Source: Adiantum capillus-veneris
Taxonomy: Eukaryota; Streptophyta; Polypodiopsida; Polypodiales; Pteridaceae
Length of the DNA: 64,000 bases
Direction: 5' to 3'
NCBI GenBank assembly: GCA_014529385.2
Contig: CM043950.1
Coordinates: forward strand, 69,310,935-69,374,934
The notes below the pieces were generated by a model. It ran no database searches. It was not told the DNA's origin and saw only the letters and a list, made by a program, of their open reading frames with translations. The position numbers and the translations under genes were made by a program. This document shows, in pieces, positions 10,704 to 22,631 of the stretch (its first letter is position 1; every line of letters begins with the position of its first letter).

Positions 10704-12310
10704 TGTATTGGAATTGATCTATTAACTTGAGAGTAGCAGAAATTAGAGAGATTACTTTTGTGAAATTACTTTGTGAGAATAGCGGGTGAACATTATTAAA
10801 GGTAGCAACATAAACATAGCATTTACTTAACTTGGCATGAACAATACTTTTTCAAGAGAGAGAGTTTAGAGAACACGAGAATAGTTGAGGACCGGATTTA
10901 TGTGAAGTCGGTCCCCCCTCCAATAGCCATTTGTATTATAGTTTCTCCCATGAAGAGACACTTGTTACAATACAATCTTTGTGTTCCTTGTGACGTAGGT
11001 GATGCAATGAAGATGGAAATCTTCATGCATCACCAGCATAACATAAACTTTGTGGAAAGAATCAACTATCCCAAGCCTCAGTCCCAAGACCCCAAACACC
11101 TTCGAAGGTGGAGAGAGCTAGTAGGGAATGAGGGTAGGGAAGAGGAAGAAGAAACATTTCATAGGAGAAAGAACTAGTTTCTCACTTATCATCACTCTTC
11201 TTGCTAGCACACATAATAGCATAGTAATGAAGATGGAGAAGATGGCAAGCTTCAGCATTGAAGCATGGCTCTTGGTTGGATTTGCATTCCATAGGTAAGA
11301 GTGTTGGTGTAGCCCCTCAACCTCTCTACTTGCTTGGAGAAGGAGGGGGAGATCTTGCACTTTGCACTTCACACAATGAGTGTGTGAGTGTGTATGGGAG
11401 AGTATACCCCCTAATCAAGCCCTTAGCTTCCTTGGTTGACCCCCCCTTGTAGCTCATGCTTGAAGCTCATTGGACCCCTATAGGCCTAGCCAATCACAAG
11501 CAGGAGGTAAATCAAGTAACAAGGGTAGCCTTGGGACAAGTGACCCCCTTTGCCCTTTGAGAGATAGGACTTGATAAATGTTAAAACAATTAATTAAATA
11601 TTCAAAACTATCATTGGACCCCTTGGGTGGCCAACCAATAGGCTTCAGGCACACCATGATGGAAACATGAGGAGGAACTTGACAAGTGTCCCTTTTGCTT
11701 TCTTTGTACCAAGCTTTCCTTGAGTAAGTGTGTGGGTGTTCTCTCTCATCCCCCCTCTTGTAGGGCTTGCCCCCTCCTTGTAGGGAATGGTGTTGATGTT
11801 TGTACACCTCGAGCCACTCAACCTTGGGTCCGGCTCCCACCACAAGCTTGGCCCTTAAGCCCCTCAAGCTTGGGCCGGGTTCCCACCTCAAGTACAACCC
11901 TAGCATCTCAAGCATGACAAGCACCTCAATCATCCCAATCATCAAGCACCTCAAGCATCTCAATCATCAAGCACCTCACAACCTTAGTCATCAAGCACGA
12001 CAAGCACCTTAAGCTTGGGTCGGGTTCCCACCTCAAGCTTAGCCCTAGCTTACCTAAGGTCAAAGGACTTTTACCTTAACTATTGGAGGTCTTCAATGAA
12101 GCTAACCCTAAGGTCTTGTGCTCCATTGGTTAGCCTTGCTATTTGATAGACCATATCTCATTTGTGCCCCTTTACCATTGGCCCCGTATTGAGATAGATC
12201 TATAAGTACATGTCTATATCTTAACCCTTGTTGTTTATTCTCCCACATTAAATAATCAATTTAATATGAGAAAATCATTTGGTTTGGTTAGATATTAGAT
12301 TTTTATGACA
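10704..12310 (-). repeat. 3' LTR of the chromovirus
   Basis: 1607 bp, bounded by TGT...ACA on the plus strand and matching 17165-18742. The purine-rich minus-strand sequence TTCATGAGAGAGTAA (12325-12311) just outside it is the polypurine tract. Inside, about 11915-12010, is a CAAGCACCTCAAGCA-type minisatellite. Confidence 0.92.
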
Positions 12311-12649
12311 TTACTCTCTCATGAAATCATAGTCGTCCTGGACTATGAGGTGGAAGAGATAAAGCCTTAGTCATTAGTCAATCTTACTTGGCGGGTAGAG
12401 GATCCCTTCCAAGATGCATGACCAATCCATTTGGTGTTTGAGAGACATAGTTACCGCAAGCATGTCTGCTCTTTAGTCCATTTCATTTTCCCAAAGTTGA
12501 GTGACAAATTCTACTTGGTGTTTGAGAGACGTCGTCATCACAAACATGATTCTAAGCATGCATACTATTAGAATTTGTGCACGATTAAAAAGAGAAATAG
12601 TCTTATAAGACAAAAACATGGTTCATTTAAAAGAAATTTGTACATTTTC

Positions 12650-13774
12650 TTACTCTAATATAGCATTGTAAGCATTGACAAGGTTCATACTATCCTTAAG
12701 ATGTATTCCTTGCATCCATCTAGCATCTTCAAAAGGATAACTTTTGAACTTAATAAGATACCGTCGGATAATCTTACCATGTCGTAGTACCTTGTCTTCA
12801 TTCCGAAGGATAGCTTCAAATTGTAGCACCTCTTCTTGGTCTTCAACTTCGGGAGGGTCTTCAATAATTGATTCACTTGGTGGCTCTCCTTTGTAGGGCT
12901 TGTGTAGGCTCACATGAAAAGCATTGTGTATCAGCTAATGGTTGGGAAACTTGAGTTGGTAAGTCGTCTCATTGATAGGCTTCAAGATCTAGAAAGGACC
13001 ATAGTATCTTTTTTCTAGCTTAGCATAATACTTTTGATGGCCCGTAGGATTTTTGCTCGTCGTTTGCCTTAATCAAGCCATTTGTGGGTGATAGGCCGAA
13101 GAGAAATTCAATCTTGTTCCTAGATTTTCAAAGAAACCTTTCCAAAAATTACTGGTCATTCTAGGATCTCTATCTGACACGATGGATGTTGGTAATCCAT
13201 GGTGTTTGAAAATCTAAGATATAAAGAGAGTTGCCATTTGGTGTGCCTTAATAGTCTTTTTGAGGGGAATAAAATGTGCCTGCTATTCCCATGGATAGAC
13301 TTGGGTAATCCAAAGATGAAATCCATGGATATAATACTCTCCCATGGTGAATTTTTGATAGGCAATGGCTGGAGTAATCTAGGTTGATTCCCTCTATCAT
13401 ACTTGGTCTTTTTGTCATACTACAAATTTTGAAACATACTCTTGTATGTCCACTTTCATGGTAGGCCAATAGAAATAAGTCTCTACTCCTCGAAGAGTAG
13501 GTTGAATACCTCTATGTCCTGCATAGGGAGGAGAATGGGATTCATACATAACTTTCTCAGGAAGGGAATGGGTAACACATAGCCTATTGTCGTGGAGAAG
13601 ATAACCATCCTGCAAGGTGAATGGTTCCTCTTTCTTCCCCAAATCAAGGGCTGACACTATGTCTCTAAAGTCAAGGTCAGTAGCACACTCATCTATCATA
13701 GAGGATAGATCATTGTGAGTAGCTATAGACACCACATAAACTTTTGGTCGTCGTCGTGAAAGTGCACCAGCCAC
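12650..13774 (-). pseudogene. Integrase and C-terminal chromodomain of chromovirus
   Basis: Minus-strand order: the zinc-binding HHCC region with SPPYAGHRGIQPT and YFYWPTMK (about 13540-13420), the DDE core with [12 protein letters not shown] (first Asp, about 13345) and [12 protein letters not shown] (second Asp, about 13170), then a chromodomain-like tail from PPEVEDQEEVLQFEAIL to IIRRYLIKFKSYPFEDARWM and LVNAYN (about 12870-12660). Integrase inserts cDNA; the chromodomain is thought to target histone-marked chromatin. The frame changes several times and the third catalytic residue region is eroded. Dead. Confidence 0.85.
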
Positions 13775-14127
13775 TTGATTGTGCTTACCAGCAATGTGAG
13801 CAATATGGAAATTATATTATGAAAGAAAATTTTCCCACCTCATTCGTTTGTCGCAAAGCTTGGTTTGCGTCATGAAATACTTGAGACTTTGGTGGTCGAT
13901 TCGTAGAATAAATGGAGTCCCCAATAAATAGCACTTCCATGTGCCTAGGGCATGTAGCACAGCTAAAAGCTCTTTCTCATAAATGCCCAAGACTCACTCA
14001 TTGATATTGAGCCTTCGGCTCTCATATGCCATGGCATGCCCTTCTTGAAGCAAAACTGCTCCAAGGCAATCACCACAAGCATCACATTGGACCTCAAATG
14101 GCTTTCACAGATCTGGAAGCATGAGGA

Positions 14128-14995
14128 CTAGTTGGGAGTTAAGCTTCTCCTTGAGCTTGTCAAAAGCATTTTTCTCTTTAGTAGTCCATACATACTTAGC
14201 TTCTTCTTAGCTAAGTCATGTAGTGGTCCTGCTATTTGAGAGAATTTTGCTATGAAGCGTCTATAGTATTCACACATACCAATAAAGCTTCTTAGCTCAT
14301 GTAGATTCCCTAGATTAGGCCATGCTTTTATTACCTCTAACTTCAATGGATCCATACGGATACCATCTTGAGAGATAATATAACCTAGGTATTGAATCTC
14401 TTGGAGGAAAATTTCACTTTTTTTTTGGTTGAGAAAAAGCTTGTTTTCCCTCAATGCTTGAAAAATCACTTGAAGATGTTGCTTATGTTCCTCCAAAGAC
14501 TTGGAGTAGATGATGATATCATCAAAGAACACTCCAGTGAATTTGCGATAAGGTCTAAAAAATTTCTTCATTCGTGATTGAACATAGCTGGTGCATTAGT
14601 CAAGCCAAAAGGCATGACTAGATATTCATAAAGACCAAACGTTGTGCGAAACGTGGTCTTTAGGATATCTTCATCCGCTATCCTTATTTGATGATAGCCA
14701 CTTTTAAGGTCAATCCTACTGAAGTAGGTAGAGACCTATATCTTATCAAACAGATCTTCTACCCGAGGCACGGGAAATCTGTTTTTGATAGTGATATGAT
14801 TTAGTGCTCGATAGTCCACACACATACGGTATGCACCATCTTTCTTTTGCACTAAAAGGACTAGAGAACAAAAGGGAGAGGAACTAGATCTCACCATCCC
14901 TTTGTCAACCAATTCCTGTACTTGCCTCATGATGTCCTCTTATTGAGCTTGAGAGACTTGATAAGGAGGCTTGTTAGGTGGTGAGGTTCCTGGAA
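14128..14995 (-). pseudogene. Reverse transcriptase of chromovirus
   Basis: The minus strand reads LVDKGMVRSSSSPF, KKDGAYRMCVDYRALN and NRFPVPRVEDLFDKI, then a stop, then [16 protein letters not shown] (first catalytic Asp), [14 protein letters not shown] and GVFFDDIIIYSKS. FFDD is a normal plant gypsy form of YxDD. LGYIISQDGIRMDP and ELRSFIGMCEYYRRFI follow and lead into RNase H, which is visible only as eroded fragments at about 14127-13780. At least one stop in DLFDKI* and a frameshift near 14580. Confidence 0.88.
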
Positions 14996-15051
14996 GGATC
15001 TCAATGCGATGGTCATCATCCTCTCATTTTGGAGGAAAGTCCATAGGGATA

Positions 15052-15625
15052 TCATCGATGAACACATCTTGGAATCCTTGTAGCAAAATAAGACAAGTCT
15101 ACCTCTTCTTGATTCCTATCATTTACATTTGATGAAACATTAGGATATTTTAGAGACTCTTTGACAAAAATCATGTACACAAAAACTGAGCTCTTCATTG
15201 ATCTATCAAAAGCAGGAGGATTTACAAGTGGAATAGTGTGAGCATGCTCGCTAGCATCTATATACATGCTCTTTCCCATGTAGGTGAAGTAGATTTTCCT
15301 TTCAAGGAACTTCGTATTGGCAACCATGCGATCAAACCATGGTGCCCCTAGGATAGCATCCTCATGTTAGAGAGGACAGATGAAAAAGTCTTCTTTGTCA
15401 ACATAGATTTGGACAAGAAGCCTTAACTTCCCAATCAAGGGCGTAATGGAGGCTTGTTGTCCCTTGAAAGTTGTGTCAGCCGCCACCGTTACAATATCTC
15501 CCATCTCAAAATCTTGAATGCCCAACTTGGTGGCCAACTTCATTGACATGAAGTTGTGAGTAGAGCCAGGGTCAAACAAGATGAAGGCATCATGCTCACT
15601 TACCTTTCCCCAAGCATAGGAAAGT
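15052..15625 (-). pseudogene. Aspartic protease of chromovirus
   Basis: The minus strand gives FILFDPGSTHNFMSMKLATK, the DPGST catalytic loop common in gypsy elements, followed by VTVAADTTFKGQ and, after a stop, AILGAPWFDRM. The linker to RT (15327-15052) is open in one frame. The catalytic Asp is present; a stop after FICPL breaks the frame. Confidence 0.8.
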
Positions 15626-15699
15626 GATGATCCTTTGCAATGAGCATCCTCTTTTGGAGCTTCGATGGTGGAAGCCCTAGGAGTCTCATTGCAAGCATT

Positions 15700-16752
15700 C
15701 TTCTTGGGGCAAGAATGATAGCCATGTCCTTGCTCCCCACACTTGAAACACTTATGGTCCCGGCGAAAACCTTCAACCTCTTTAGGACAGAGTTTGTTTT
15801 GCCTTTCTAAACTCCCTTCTCCTTGGATCGATTATTGTTGTTGTTGTTGAAAATGACTTGGGAAGAATTTTGAGCATTGGTTTTCCCCTTTGCATCATTT
15901 TTGTCTTTGTTTTCCATGGGCTTGACATTCCATCTAGCCCTTGATGGAAATTGATGTGTGAAGCAACCATGGTGTGATGGATTACTTCGGTGATAGAACC
16001 AGGCCGTTGAGAGTTGATGTATTCGGCCATCTCTTCAGGTAATCCCGCACAAAATTGTTGCTTTTGCTTGGCAAAGTCTATCTTTTGAAAGATAGTAGTC
16101 TTGAGATGTAAATCCCAAAACTTGTCTACATACTTGTGGATAGACTCATGAGAGAGAAGCTTTAAGTTGCACCATTCGGTAAGCACTTTTTCCTTTGCAT
16201 CGCTTGCAAGGAATTTCTTCATGATGGAAACTCATAGAGTTTTCCATGTCTTTGGGGCTTCATCGTTGCCATGAAGGCTAGCCCACCATTGATGAGCTCA
16301 TTTCTGGAAGTGCATAGTTACATGGCATAGCTTGGAGAACTCTGTGAAGCCCTCATCTCCAAAGGCCGCATCAAATTGTTGGATGAAGGCCAACACTTTG
16401 TCGGTAGCACCGAAGGTGCCATCATAGGTGAGAAAAGAGATACTCTTTCCTCCCTCTTTGAACTTCTATAGCTTTTTTTCTCTTTGGATTCCTCCTCTTG
16501 TATGGGAAAGAGTCTTCTTTTGGGGGTCTCTTCAAGAGGCCTCCTAAGCTCTCTCTCCTCTTGGGGAGGAAGGGAGATCCCATAAGCGCGAAGTTGTTGA
16601 GTAACTTCGGCTTGCAAAGCAGGGTTGTCCAAAGCTTGATGCAACCTAGTTACGAGATAATTCACAAACATGGTAGCATCATCATTAGCACCTTCATGTG
16701 CAATATCAAAGCTATCAATGTTCATTCTACTCTCTTGGTTATTGTTAGCCAT
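15700..16752 (-). pseudogene. Gag of chromovirus with CCHC zinc knuckle
   Basis: Starts MANNNQESRMNID at 16752. The core motifs KLCHVTMHFQ, AHQWWASLHG, KTWKTL and EWCNLKLLSHESIHKYVDKF match the Retrotrans_gag family, followed by a Lys/Arg/Thr-rich region and the knuckle CFKCGEQGHGYHSC at about 15745-15705 (CX2CX4HX4C intact). It packages element RNA. A frameshift near 16460 and stops after HFQK and KTL break it. Confidence 0.85.
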
Positions 16753-17150
16753 GCTAACAAAATTGTGTATGTACTTAGTGTATGATTTGGCAATTCAAAA
16801 CCTTAGTTGCCACTCCTCTTAGCCTTTAAAAATCGGCTCTTAAGTATTTACACCCACGGCTTGAAGTGGTTAATTATAGAGAGTAGTGGAATAGATCTAA
16901 CATAGCAGAGTTGCCGAGGGCTAGCTCCTTTCAGACTTCTTATGGCTCAATAATGGTAAACTTGTAGGCAAGTCCAAAAAGACTCCATTATTAAGTCCAA
17001 AGATCCCAAGGTGTGCATCATATCCCACATAGTGGGCTCAACAAAATCGATACTAGATCCCACTTCCACTTACCCCATATAATTAACAAAATCAACCATT
17101 TATAGGCTACTTAAGGACCTCTCTTCTTAAGCGAGAAAAGAGAAACCAAA

Positions 17151-17164
17151 TGCTCTGATACCAA
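17151..17164 (-). promoter_or_regulatory. Primer binding site, initiator-Met tRNA type
   Basis: The minus strand reads TTGGTATCAGAGCA directly after the LTR end ...CATCACA. It matches the 3' end complement of plant initiator methionine tRNA. Confidence 0.92.
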
Positions 17165-18742
17165 TGTGATGGAATTGGCCTATTAACTTGAGATTAGCGG
17201 AAATTAGAGAGAGTACTATTGTGAAATTACTTTGTGAGCATAGTGGGTAAACATTATTAAAGATAGAAACATAAACATAGCATTTATTTAACTTGGCATG
17301 AATAATACTTTTGCAAGAGAGAGAGTTTAGAGAACATGACAACAGATGAGGACCGGATTTATGTGGAGGCGGCGGTCCCCCCTCAAATAGACATTTGTAT
17401 TATAATTTCTCCCATCAAGAGAGACTTGTTACAATACAATCTTTGTGTTCCTTATGACCTAGGTGATGCAATGAAGATGGAAAGCTTCATGCATCACCAG
17501 CATAACATAAACTTTATGGAAAGCATTAACTATCCCAAGCCTCAGTCCCAAGACCTTAAACACCTTCGAAGGTGGAGAGAGCTAGCAGGGAATGAGGGTA
17601 GGGAAGAGGAAGAAGAAACATTTTATAGGAGAAAGAACTAGTTCCTCACTTAGCATCACTCTTCTTTCTAGCATACATAATAGCATAGTAATGAAGATGG
17701 AGAAGATGGCAAGCTTAAGCACTGAAGCATGGCTCTTGGTTGGATTTGCATTCCATAGCCAAGAGTGTTGGTGTAGCCTCTCAACCTCTCTACTTGCTTG
17801 GAGAAGGAGAGGGAGATCTTGCACTTTGCACTTCACACAATGAGAGTGTGTGTGAGTGTGTGTGGGAGAGTATACCCCCTATAGCTTTCTTGAATCTTTT
17901 TGCACCACGCCATGCCTAGCCAATCACAAGCAGGAGGTAAATCAAGTAACAAGGGTAGCCTTGGGACAAGTATCCCCCTTTTCCCTTTGAGAGATAGGAC
18001 TTGATAAATGCTAAAATAATTAATTAAATCTTCTAAATTATCATTGGACCCCTTGGGTGGCCAACCAATAGGCTTCAGGTGCACCATGAGGCAACATGAG
18101 GAGGAACTTGACAAGTGTCCCTTTTGCTTTCTTTGTACCAAGCTTGCCTTGAGTAAGTGTGTGGGTGTTCTCTCTCATCCCCCCTCTTGCAGGGCTCGCC
18201 CCCTCCTTGTAGGGAATGGTGTTGACTTTTGTACACCTCAAGCCACTCAACCTTGGGCCCGGTTCCCACCACAAGCTTGGCCCTTAAGCCCCTCAAGCTT
18301 GGTCCGGGTTCCCACCTCAAGAACAACCCTAGCATCTCAAGTATGACAAGCACCTCACGCATCCTAGTCATCAAGCACCTCAAGCATCTCAATCATCAAG
18401 CACCTTAGTCATCAAGCACGACAAGCACCTCAAGCACCTTAAGGTTGGTCCGGGTTCCCACCTCAACCTCAGCCCTAGCTTACCTAAGGTCAAAGGACAT
18501 TTACACTAACTATTGGAGGTCTTCAATGAAGCTAACCCTAAGGTCTTATGCTCCATTGGTTAGCCTTTCTCTTTGATAGACCATATCTCATTTGGGTCCC
18601 TTTACCATTGGCCCTATGTTGAGATAGATCTATAAGCACATGTCTATATCTTAACCCTTGTTCCCGTTTATTCTCCCACAATAAATTATCAGTTTAATGT
18701 GAGAAAATCATTTGGGTTGGTTAGATATTAGATTTTATGATA
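17165..18742 (-). repeat. 5' LTR of the chromovirus
   Basis: 1578 bp. Plus-strand ends are TGTGATGG and TTATGATA; the inner end abuts the PBS and the outer end abuts the TSD CCTCT. The terminal dinucleotide has changed from CA to TA relative to the other two copies (10704-12310 and 36880-38520). Confidence 0.92.
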
Positions 18743-18762
18743 CCTCTAAAGAAAGTAAAGTG

Positions 18763-19411
18763 GGTCTTATCAACACAATATATGATAATGTCTTCAAAGA
18801 ATACCATACTTTAGTAGGAGTTTTAAGGCTCTGTCAGCGAGTAGAAAGTAAAGTCGATCGTACCAACATTGATAATGTCTTCAAAGAAGACTATACTCCA
18901 CAAGGTAAACATCTACCAGACAATAAATCCATCAGCTGCATCAGTAATTCAAGTGTAAGTGTGTGTGTGAGCTAGATGTATCAATCACAGGTAGATGAAG
19001 TGACTGTGTGTGTGTGTGTGTGCGCACGCCCACGTGCGTGCCCACCCTTATCCAAGCACCATACTCAATGCTAAGATAGTAGACCCATTGAGTATGGGCC
19101 TACTACCTCATCAAGTTGATGAGAGTAAAATAGTCAGTATGGGCCTACTACCTCATCAAGTTGATGAGAGTATGAAGCTTAGCGGATATGTATCACATCA
19201 AAATGCCTTTGAATAAAGTAAAGCTGGTCTTATCAACAAAATATATGATAATGTCTTTAAAGAAGACTATACTCTAGTAGAAGTTTTAAGGCTTTATTAG
19301 CCAGTAGAAAGTTAAGCAGGTCTTATCAACACAATATCTGATAATGTCTTCAAAGAAGACTGTACTCCAGTAAGAGTTTTAAGGCTTTGTCGGCAAATAG
19401 AAAAAATTGTA
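18763..19411 (+). repeat. 93-bp tandem repeat units (31 codons), interrupted
   Basis: GGTCTTATCAACACAATATATG-like units start at 18763, 18856, 19226 and 19319. The spacing inside each pair is exactly 93 bp, and an inserted duplicate segment (18904-19210) lies between the pairs. In the plus frame the units read LINTIYDNVFKEYHTLVG / LINTISDNVFKEDCTPV, so the unit keeps codon phase. No known protein recognised. Confidence 0.6.
18904..19210. repeat. Duplicate of 10361-10703 (uninterrupted site)
   Basis: Carries the same order of markers as 10361-10703 and runs on through CATCAAAATGCCTTTGAATAAAGTAAAGC, the counterpart of the sequence split by the chromovirus (CATCAAAGTGCCTCT and CCTCTAAAGAAAGTAAAGT). 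It also has its own 38-bp internal duplication around 19132-19170. Confidence 0.65.
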
Positions 19412-19676
19412 TTTACCAATTCATTGTCTTTAGAGGATGTTTTCCATAATTTTTGCTCAGGATCACAAAAAACCTCATATGTGCAGTCTGTTAAAAAGAA
19501 ACATGTTTCTAAAAATATCAAAATAAATTTAATTAAACATGTGTGAGTAAATTTGGATTAACCTGCAACTTGAAATTGGCTAAGCAAAAAGACTACAACA
19601 GCCATGATCAAGAACCCATTTTATAGTCAAGGAAAGACCACCTAACCCTATCAACCTAATAAGTAATTATAGATAG

Positions 19677-19698
19677 GGGTGGATGCATGAATAGGTGG
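19677..19698. repeat. Left terminal inverted repeat
   Basis: Begins GGGTGGATGCATGAATAGGT and continues GG. Identical, inverted, to 28222-28243. The next subterminal bases contain TTTTAACCAGT. Confidence 0.93.
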
Positions 19699-19987
19699 CC
19701 CAGTTTTAACCAGTTGAAAGTTGCTTTTGGAGGCTTAAAATTTAGGGGGTATGAAACTGGTGTTATGGGCAAGAATTGTTTGAATTAAATAATCGTGTGG
19801 AGGATACAAAATCGTTTGAATTTAATAATCGTGTGGAGGATTCAAAAACCTGCGTGGAGCCCACGTCAGACGAATGTTCAGTCAAATATTTGCATGACTG
19901 TACTTCTCCATATCTCTGTGCCTTTCTTCTTCTTCGCCTTTCTCAGCTCACTCTACAGCCCCCTATGCACGCTTCTTATCCTTCGCT

Positions 19988-22584
19988 ATGGATAGCAACC
20001 TAAGAAAGAGCCCAAGGAATGCAACCCGACAGGTCTCCCCCACAAAGACCCGACATTCTCCCACGAAGGTATGTCACCTCTCTCTGTCTCTCTCTGTGTT
20101 GTGTACAGCGGACCTGTATGTGTAGTAGAGTATTGAGGTGTGGATATATTGAGTAATGAATATGGATTGAGACAGAAGTTACAGCCTCCTCCCAAAATCA
20201 GCCGCTTTGTTCACCCCAAGGATGTGGAGGTGCCATTAAAGGCATTCTGCACAACAAAGGAGGATTTTCACAGGGAATATGGGTTAAGTCTTGAGGGGAA
20301 AGATGTTAGGAAGTTGACAGATGCAGATGTGCCCATATCCGATTGGATGAAATTTTTCACGTGTCTTCTAGTGAAGGAGAAAAAAGTGCCGAAAAAAACA
20401 GCAAGGCCGGATCACTACAAGGCACTCTACCAGCTCTACATGCAGGTGTATCAATCCAAACCACCAAACTATCTGTTGGGAGTCAAGTTTGCACGCGGAT
20501 ATGTTTATTTCGTATGCACAAGTCCGATAAAGTGGGTTGAGTTTGCATCTGAGGTGGTAAAGAATGTGACCAATGAAGGTCACTTAGATAGGAAAAGAGA
20601 ACAATGGAAGTTAGAGACTTCCCAAGTATCCACAGGAACCCCAAGTGGTTCTGCCATCTTGTTAGTAAATACCCCATCCGGAAGTACACCAGCCGAAAGT
20701 GGGCTTTTGCGACTACTCAGTCTGCATTTAGTGTTGAAGTATCCACTTCCTTGCAAGAACTACTTGTTGAGGTTAGAAAATCTCATGACACTGTATCAGC
20801 CGAGTGTCAGAAGGCTAAGGATTCTGTGGTCAAATCTGTTGCTGATGTGGATCGTTGCGAGGGTGCACTTGACACCATTCAAATTCACTTCCTTGACAAT
20901 GCCAATGTACCAACAGGCTTGCTTGACAGCCTCCAAGAAAAATTTGACCAAGAAAAATCCACTCTACAGCAGGCACAAGTATGCTTTTAACTCCATATGA
21001 TTGTAGTATAATACCTGCAAAGTACTGGTTTGGATGTACAATATACTATAGTCTATATACTGTTGTGGAATGATTACACAATAATACCTATAAAGTAGAT
21101 TGATTACTATAAATAATGGTAAAATACCTGCAAAGTAACGGTTGCAATACCGGTATTGGTATTCTATTGGTGAACATGTTACTATAAGTTCTATCAATGA
21201 TCACAATAACGGTATGAAAGCAACATAATACAGGTATAACAACAAAATAATACCGATATAGTAACAAAACAAAACAGTAGTTTAACATTAAAGTAACGGT
21301 ATGATTATAATAACCATATTTTACTGAAACTCTAATAGTGAAAATGGTATTATAAGTTTTACAATACCTGTATTATGGCTCTATCATACCGGGATGGGTA
21401 GAATGTGGTACCACAAAACTGAATAATAAAAAAACATAATAGTATGACAATAACATCAATTCGATAAGGGTAGATGACAATACCGGTAAGATGTTATCAT
21501 ACCGGTTAGATTATATCCTACTGGTATGATTACATCCTACCGGTATGGTTATATCCTACCAGTATGGTTACATCCGACCGGTATGGTTAGATCTGACCGG
21601 TATGATTACACCCTAACGGTATGATAAAATCCAACTGGTTTGATGTTATCCTTCCGATATAATGTTATCCTACCGGTGTGATGTTACCGGATGTTATCCT
21701 ACCAGTACGATGTTATACTATCGAGTATAATAACATCATACCGGTGGGATAACATCATACCGGCAGGATGTAATCATACCGGTATGATAACATTATTATA
21801 CCGATCTTCAAGCATTCATACCGATTTTATACTTGTTTGACATTGTCTGATAACAGAGATCTCTTGCCTACAGGAAGAATTATCCAAATGCTTGGAGCAT
21901 GAGGAAACCTTTGGTCTCTGTGTCACGTTTGTGACAGACATGAGTAGTCAACCAATGCTACCTAAAACCATAGTCGTGCATGCACGAGTTTCAGCTCCTG
22001 GACATAGTGTTGTTCTCATTGATGTGTGTAATGCTTGTGGTGTAAAAATTCATGATCACAATCGCTCAAGCCATGTTGTTCTATTGCCTTGTTCACATGC
22101 ATACCATGCATTCTGCTATGCTCACTTGGCTAAGAAAGGAAAGTGCCTGCTTAAGGATCGCCCCGGAGTTATTTCTCCAGAAGACCAATCCCTTCTAAAG
22201 AAGAAGCCACTTGAACCATGCCCAATAACAGGTGATAAAATTGTTTCAACGGGTAAGAAACACACCATTGTTTTAATCAGGTGGTTGATTTTTGTCTTCT
22301 CTGATGTTTTTTCAGAGTCAAGATGCTTCAGAACTACTGCCGGTAAAGACACAAGGAACGATGCAGTGACGCCTGCATACAAGACACCTGTGGAGGTTTT
22401 GCTTGATGAAAGTGTCCCTGGTAATGCTGAGAAACCTGTTTCAGAAACAACAGAAGAAGAACAAAACTTTGAGGTAAAGGAGCAGAGTACGACTGGTGCT
22501 GAAGGGGAAACCCAGAATGAGGAAGACGATGTGTTGCTAGACATTGGCGTGTGGGTGACAAGATCAAAGATCCCGAGAAAATGA
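19988..22584 (+). CDS. Multi-exon gene: basic N-terminus, coiled coil, RING-like domain
   Basis: Predicted exons: 19988-20068 (MDSNLRKSPRNAT, 27 codons, donor AAG|GTATGT); 20176 to about 20580 (acceptor GACAG, phase 0); about 20592-20978, reached by a short intron or a frameshift; 21874-22252 (acceptor CTACAG); 22316-22584 after a 63-nt intron. The middle part has SPIKWVEFASEVVKNV, NPKWFCHLVSKYPIRKYTS, then a coiled coil. The exon from 21874 carries CNACGVKIHD and LLPCSHAYHAFCYAHL, a C-x-H-x2-H-x2-C core like RING-H2, with later Cys in KGKC and LEPCP. The tail is acidic (EEEQNFEVKEQ, NEEDDVLLD). It could be an E3 ligase-like or zinc-binding accessory protein. It lies inside the TIRs, so it is cargo or a native accessory gene. 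The exon 2-3 junction is unresolved. Confidence 0.5.
21120..21835 (+). repeat. TACCGGTATG minisatellite in an intron of the transposon
   Basis: About 700 bp of the 895-bp intron (20979-21873) is built of imperfect units such as TACCGGTATGATTACATCC, period near 20 bp and clearest at 21480-21790. The core ACCGGT is palindromic and recurs in the right subterminal region (ACCGGT at about 28177). Confidence 0.75.
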
Positions 22585-22631
22585 GGCCAACGTGGCAAGA
22601 GTAATTTTTTTCATTGATAAGGCTCTAATAA

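Larger units (their letters stand above)
10704..18742 (-). mobile_element. Complete but decayed Ty3/gypsy chromovirus
   Basis: An 8.0 kb minus-strand element. Its 5' LTR is 18742-17165, initiator-Met PBS 17164-17151, gag 16752-15700, protease 15625-15052, RT 14995-14128, RNase H remnant, integrase 13774-13000, chromodomain 12913-12650 and 3' LTR 12310-10704. The 5-bp duplication CCTCT flanks it exactly (10699-10703 and 18743-18747). Gene order gag-PR-RT-RH-IN-chromodomain defines a chromovirus. Many stops and frameshifts; a sampled 195-bp LTR stretch differs by about 5% between the two LTRs. Confidence 0.92.

Noticed and set aside
11478-12012. Frames of 65-161 codons within the chromovirus LTR, with look-alikes at 17833-18392
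   Set aside because: They recur because the LTR is repeated. They are not conserved in reading frame between copies, and no domain is visible.
21020-21835. CRISPR-like array from regular TACCGGTATG repeats
   Set aside because: Units are imperfect and contiguous without unique spacers, and lie in a plant transposon intron.
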